Assembly (NCBI RefSeq): GCF_943734655.1
Contig: NC_071354.1
Coordinates: 4,437,001 to 4,501,000 of the forward strand
DNA: 64,000 bases
Direction of reading: 5' to 3'
Origin: Sabethes cyaneus
Taxonomy: Eukaryota; Arthropoda; Insecta; Diptera; Culicidae
Positions 61,324-64,000 of this stretch are shown here, one piece after another (position 1 is the stretch's first letter; every line of letters starts with the position of its first letter). The position numbers and the translations under genes were made by a program. The notes beneath the pieces are model-generated. The model had not been told where the DNA came from and did not search any database. It saw only the letters and a program-made list of their open reading frames with translations.

Positions 61324-64000
61324 ATGACTAATGTTGCAAAAAAGAGAGAGTTTACTGATGAGTTCGACGCGGCTGTATCTGTGCTGCGTGCCTTGGTGGC
61401 ATCCAAAAAGGGACCATCCACCGTGCAAAGTATTCTTGCAGATTTTCGAGAACTCGAGGGAAGCCCGCTGATGTACAAAAAGTTCGGGTTTCCGAATGCA
61501 GACGAATTTTTGAAGTGCACTGGCGAATTTGTTTTGCAAAATCGGATGGGCGAGGTGAGCTATTTAAAAATTACTGGATAACACAGCTACAACGTGAAAA
61601 TCGATCTTTAAATTCATGCAGATTCATATAATTGATTAAATCAATAAAGTTTTCAGCAAACATATATTTTTATCGTACTGTATTTTAGACAATCATTTAT
61701 GTAAAACCAAGCAAGGAGTCTGCGCACATTCTAAAGATGGTCGCTGCCCAGAGGCCGTCCAAAACCAGAAAGTCTGGATTTTCTGTGATGCGTCAACCAC
61801 AGAAGAATTACGGCGGTAGCAATTGGAATCCCAGCGTATATAACAAAATATATACTACAATGCCTTATCAGTCCAAGAGGTACCCTCAGAACAAGTACCT
61901 TCCGCACCAGCAGGTGCGTTACAACAACACGAACACTAATCCTTTGAAGCAGGTTTTTCAAAGTAATCAAGCTGCTGTGCGATATAATAACAATCGCAAC
62001 TATGGAACTACTCAAAATTCCTACAGCCACAATCAGCCGAAATCACCGTTACAGCAGCAGAATGTTGTGTTTAACTACCAACGGGTTAATCAGGCAGAGC
62101 CTAACAACAATAACTCAACTGCCAAAAATCTTAACAAATCAGGACAGCCACCAACTTATAGTTTAAAGTTACGATCGAACGAGCAGCCAAAGCAATCTTC
62201 AGATGGTTTTAAACAATCACGTGATACAGGCTACAATAATTCTGCAAAAACTAGTGTTACGGACACTAGTCACAGAACGATTGAGGCGAATCAACCATTT
62301 ATCACACCTCCTTCAGTTCCAAACGTTTCATACCCATCACCACCAGTACGTAGCGTCAATACTCGACTGCAAATAGTAAATCACAGCTCTCCTACGGCTG
62401 CTCCAATGTTGGAACCCGCTTTTCCCAAACCAGTCGTGTCCAACAATAGTATTCCGCGACAAGAGTTTCCTCCGATATTGCCGGTGATCGAACCAATAAC
62501 GCTTATTCTACCTCCGCCGCCTCCGGTTATTCAACTACCAACGCTTCCCGGACAGAAGACGCTTCAGGACCGACTGAAAATGAACCAGAAGGTTGACAGT
62601 GCAGATCTGGAAAAGGTTGCAAAAATCATTACACCCCAATCCTCGCCAGCTAAGACATCCGACCCGGGCCCTAAGGTAATTATTTTAGAAACTACTTGAT
62701 AGCAAACGAAAAGTTTTAGTTGAATATTTCCACACAGGTGTTGTCTGCTCCTCCGGTTGCCCCCTTTTTGAATCAATCGGTGCTGCACGCAATAAACCCT
62801 GGCGCAACGCCAGTCGAATTGCTAGCTTCGCTAGCGCAGAGCAATAAGTTCGCTCCACCAGTCTACAAATATTATAAACTCAAAAACAAGAGATTCCAAT
62901 GTCGAGTTACGGTACGGCTTGAAACTCGTATCTGTAAAATTATTTTGGGCTAAATTACTCACTTCATTTGTTTTCAGATCAATGGATCAACGTACGCCTG
63001 TTATCCGAATGATTTCGCTAACGAGTTCGAGGCTCAGTTTGCGGCCGCCCAAATTGCTATCGACAACATCAAACGGGACGAGGAGCGCAACAGTTACTCG
63101 GTTTGTCTTGATTCGGACTACGAAGTTGCGTTGAAAATTTTCGACTTACTGGTTACCTGCTCGCATGGAATGTTCAGTAAGAACATTCCAAATGCATTCC
63201 GGAACCAGTACAAGGCGCTGCTTCCCGATCATTGGGAATCGATCATCCTATCGCACACGCGAATGTTCACACGGGAGGAGACAGCGAGTAGCACGATCGT
63301 TTACGCCAACGTTCGGGAGGCTAATCCGGAGGGAACGGACACTTCTAATACTTCTGAAGCGACACGGATGAAGGCAAATTTGCTTACACTGCCGTGGCAG
63401 GAAAAGTATTGGAGTGTGTACGTGACTAACCCGGTCTCAACGGTGGAAATATGGGCGCGACTGGTTGGGCCCGACTACAGCGATAAAATGGATGCTTTGC
63501 TGACCGATATTGAGTTGCATATGATGGATGAAAAACCGAAACCGAAGTCCATTGTCGTCGGTGAATACTACTTGGTGTGTACGAATGACTGCTGGTTCCG
63601 TGTTCGAGCGGAGGAGTTGGATTTCGGTGAAAATATCTGTCTTTGCTTCTTCATCGATATCGGGGATTGGGAGCGAGTTTCGTTGAACGATATTTTCGCC
63701 TGCAAATCGGAATACCTTGAGCTGCCGGCGCAGTCCGTCTGTTTCACACTTCACGGGTTGGAAGATTTCGGAGAACATCCAAAGTCGAAACCACATCTGG
63801 ACAATTTGATTTCCGGAAAAGTTTGCATTGGAGAAATTTTGACTGCCCGCGAGGATTACGAAAAAGATAGTGAAAACGATGCGGCTGACGGCAGAATTCA
63901 GATGATATTGTATGATACGTCCTCGGAGGAGGATATCAATTTGAATTCCGTCATTCTGAAGCAGGTGTGCGACGATATGCCGACGCCAGAACTGAATCGG
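61324..64000 (+). CDS. LOTUS and Tudor domain protein, TDRD7/Tapas type (5' part)
   Basis: Exons 61324-61554, 61689-62675, 62738-62911 and 62978 to beyond 64000 join in phase 0, giving 805 residues before the window ends. Residues 8-77 form a LOTUS (OST-HTH) domain with FDAAVSVLRALVASKKGPST and DEFLKCTGEFVL. Exon 2 (78-406) is disordered, rich in Asn/Gln/Ser and Pro. A second LOTUS-like segment lies at about 505-574 (IFDLLVTCSHGMFSKNIPNA). An extended Tudor domain begins near 606 (YWSVYVTNPVSTVEIWARLV) with the Tudor barrel around 655-705. LOTUS domains bind and stimulate Vasa-type helicases, and Tudor domains bind methylated arginines of Piwi proteins. So a germ-granule piRNA role is inferred. 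Tejas/TDRD5 is the alternative, but two LOTUS units favour TDRD7/Tapas. The 3' part is missing because of the window edge. Confidence 0.88.

Overview
This is nuclear DNA of an insect, almost certainly a culicine-type mosquito. Genes have short canonical GT-AG introns and sit far apart. The space between them is filled with degraded mosquito-type transposable elements: RTE-like and other non-LTR retrotransposons, Tc1/mariner-like transposases, a tRNA-derived SINE and many terminal-inverted-repeat (TIR) miniature elements (MITEs). The protein sequences are dipteran in character. Species cannot be fixed from the sequence alone. Nothing bacterial, plasmid-like or CRISPR-like is present.

Seven host genes can be read by joining exons in phase. 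From left to right they are: (1) a minus-strand, five-exon gene (8897-20798) for a 981-residue low-complexity, RE/RD-rich protein, probably RBM33-like, with an 8.3 kb intron full of transposons; (2) SEC61 gamma (23823-24029, minus), with an intron in its 5' UTR; (3) the peroxisomal RING ligase PEX2 (25816-26823, minus, four exons); (4) divergently from PEX2, calpain-7 (27485-29857, plus, five exons) with an intact Cys/His/Asn triad but only one MIT domain; (5) cytoplasmic poly(A)-binding protein (40180-43301, minus, three coding exons), whose 5' UTR is rich in oligo(A); (6) a ZAD-type zinc-finger protein lacking C2H2 fingers (52675-54158, minus); (7) the 5' part of a LOTUS/Tudor protein of the TDRD7/Tapas type (61324 to the window end, plus), expected to act in germ granules and the piRNA pathway.

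The rest is mobile and repetitive DNA. Segment 1-6000 holds an LTR-like piece, RTE fragments, a hAT-like element with 8 bp target duplications carrying a mariner relic, and a second mariner relic. The large intron 10379-18658 holds a hairpin MITE, a 2.1 kb non-coding retroposon with a 25 bp target duplication, a SINE with a 14 bp target duplication, and a 4 kb frameshifted LINE. Segment 30300-37900 is a nested graveyard of RTE-like and L1/LOA-like LINEs interrupted by TIR elements. Segment 43900-51500 is a run of TIR elements, including a hAT MITE with a second MITE inside it. Segment 55380-57200 holds a 1.1 kb ten-base minisatellite followed by a 380 bp CA microsatellite, then more MITEs to 60130.

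No new multi-gene system was found. The most distinctive observations are the nested transposons whose target duplications date the order of insertion, the non-coding retroposon, the A-rich PABP leader (a probable autoregulatory element), and the single-MIT calpain-7 sharing a compact divergent promoter with PEX2.
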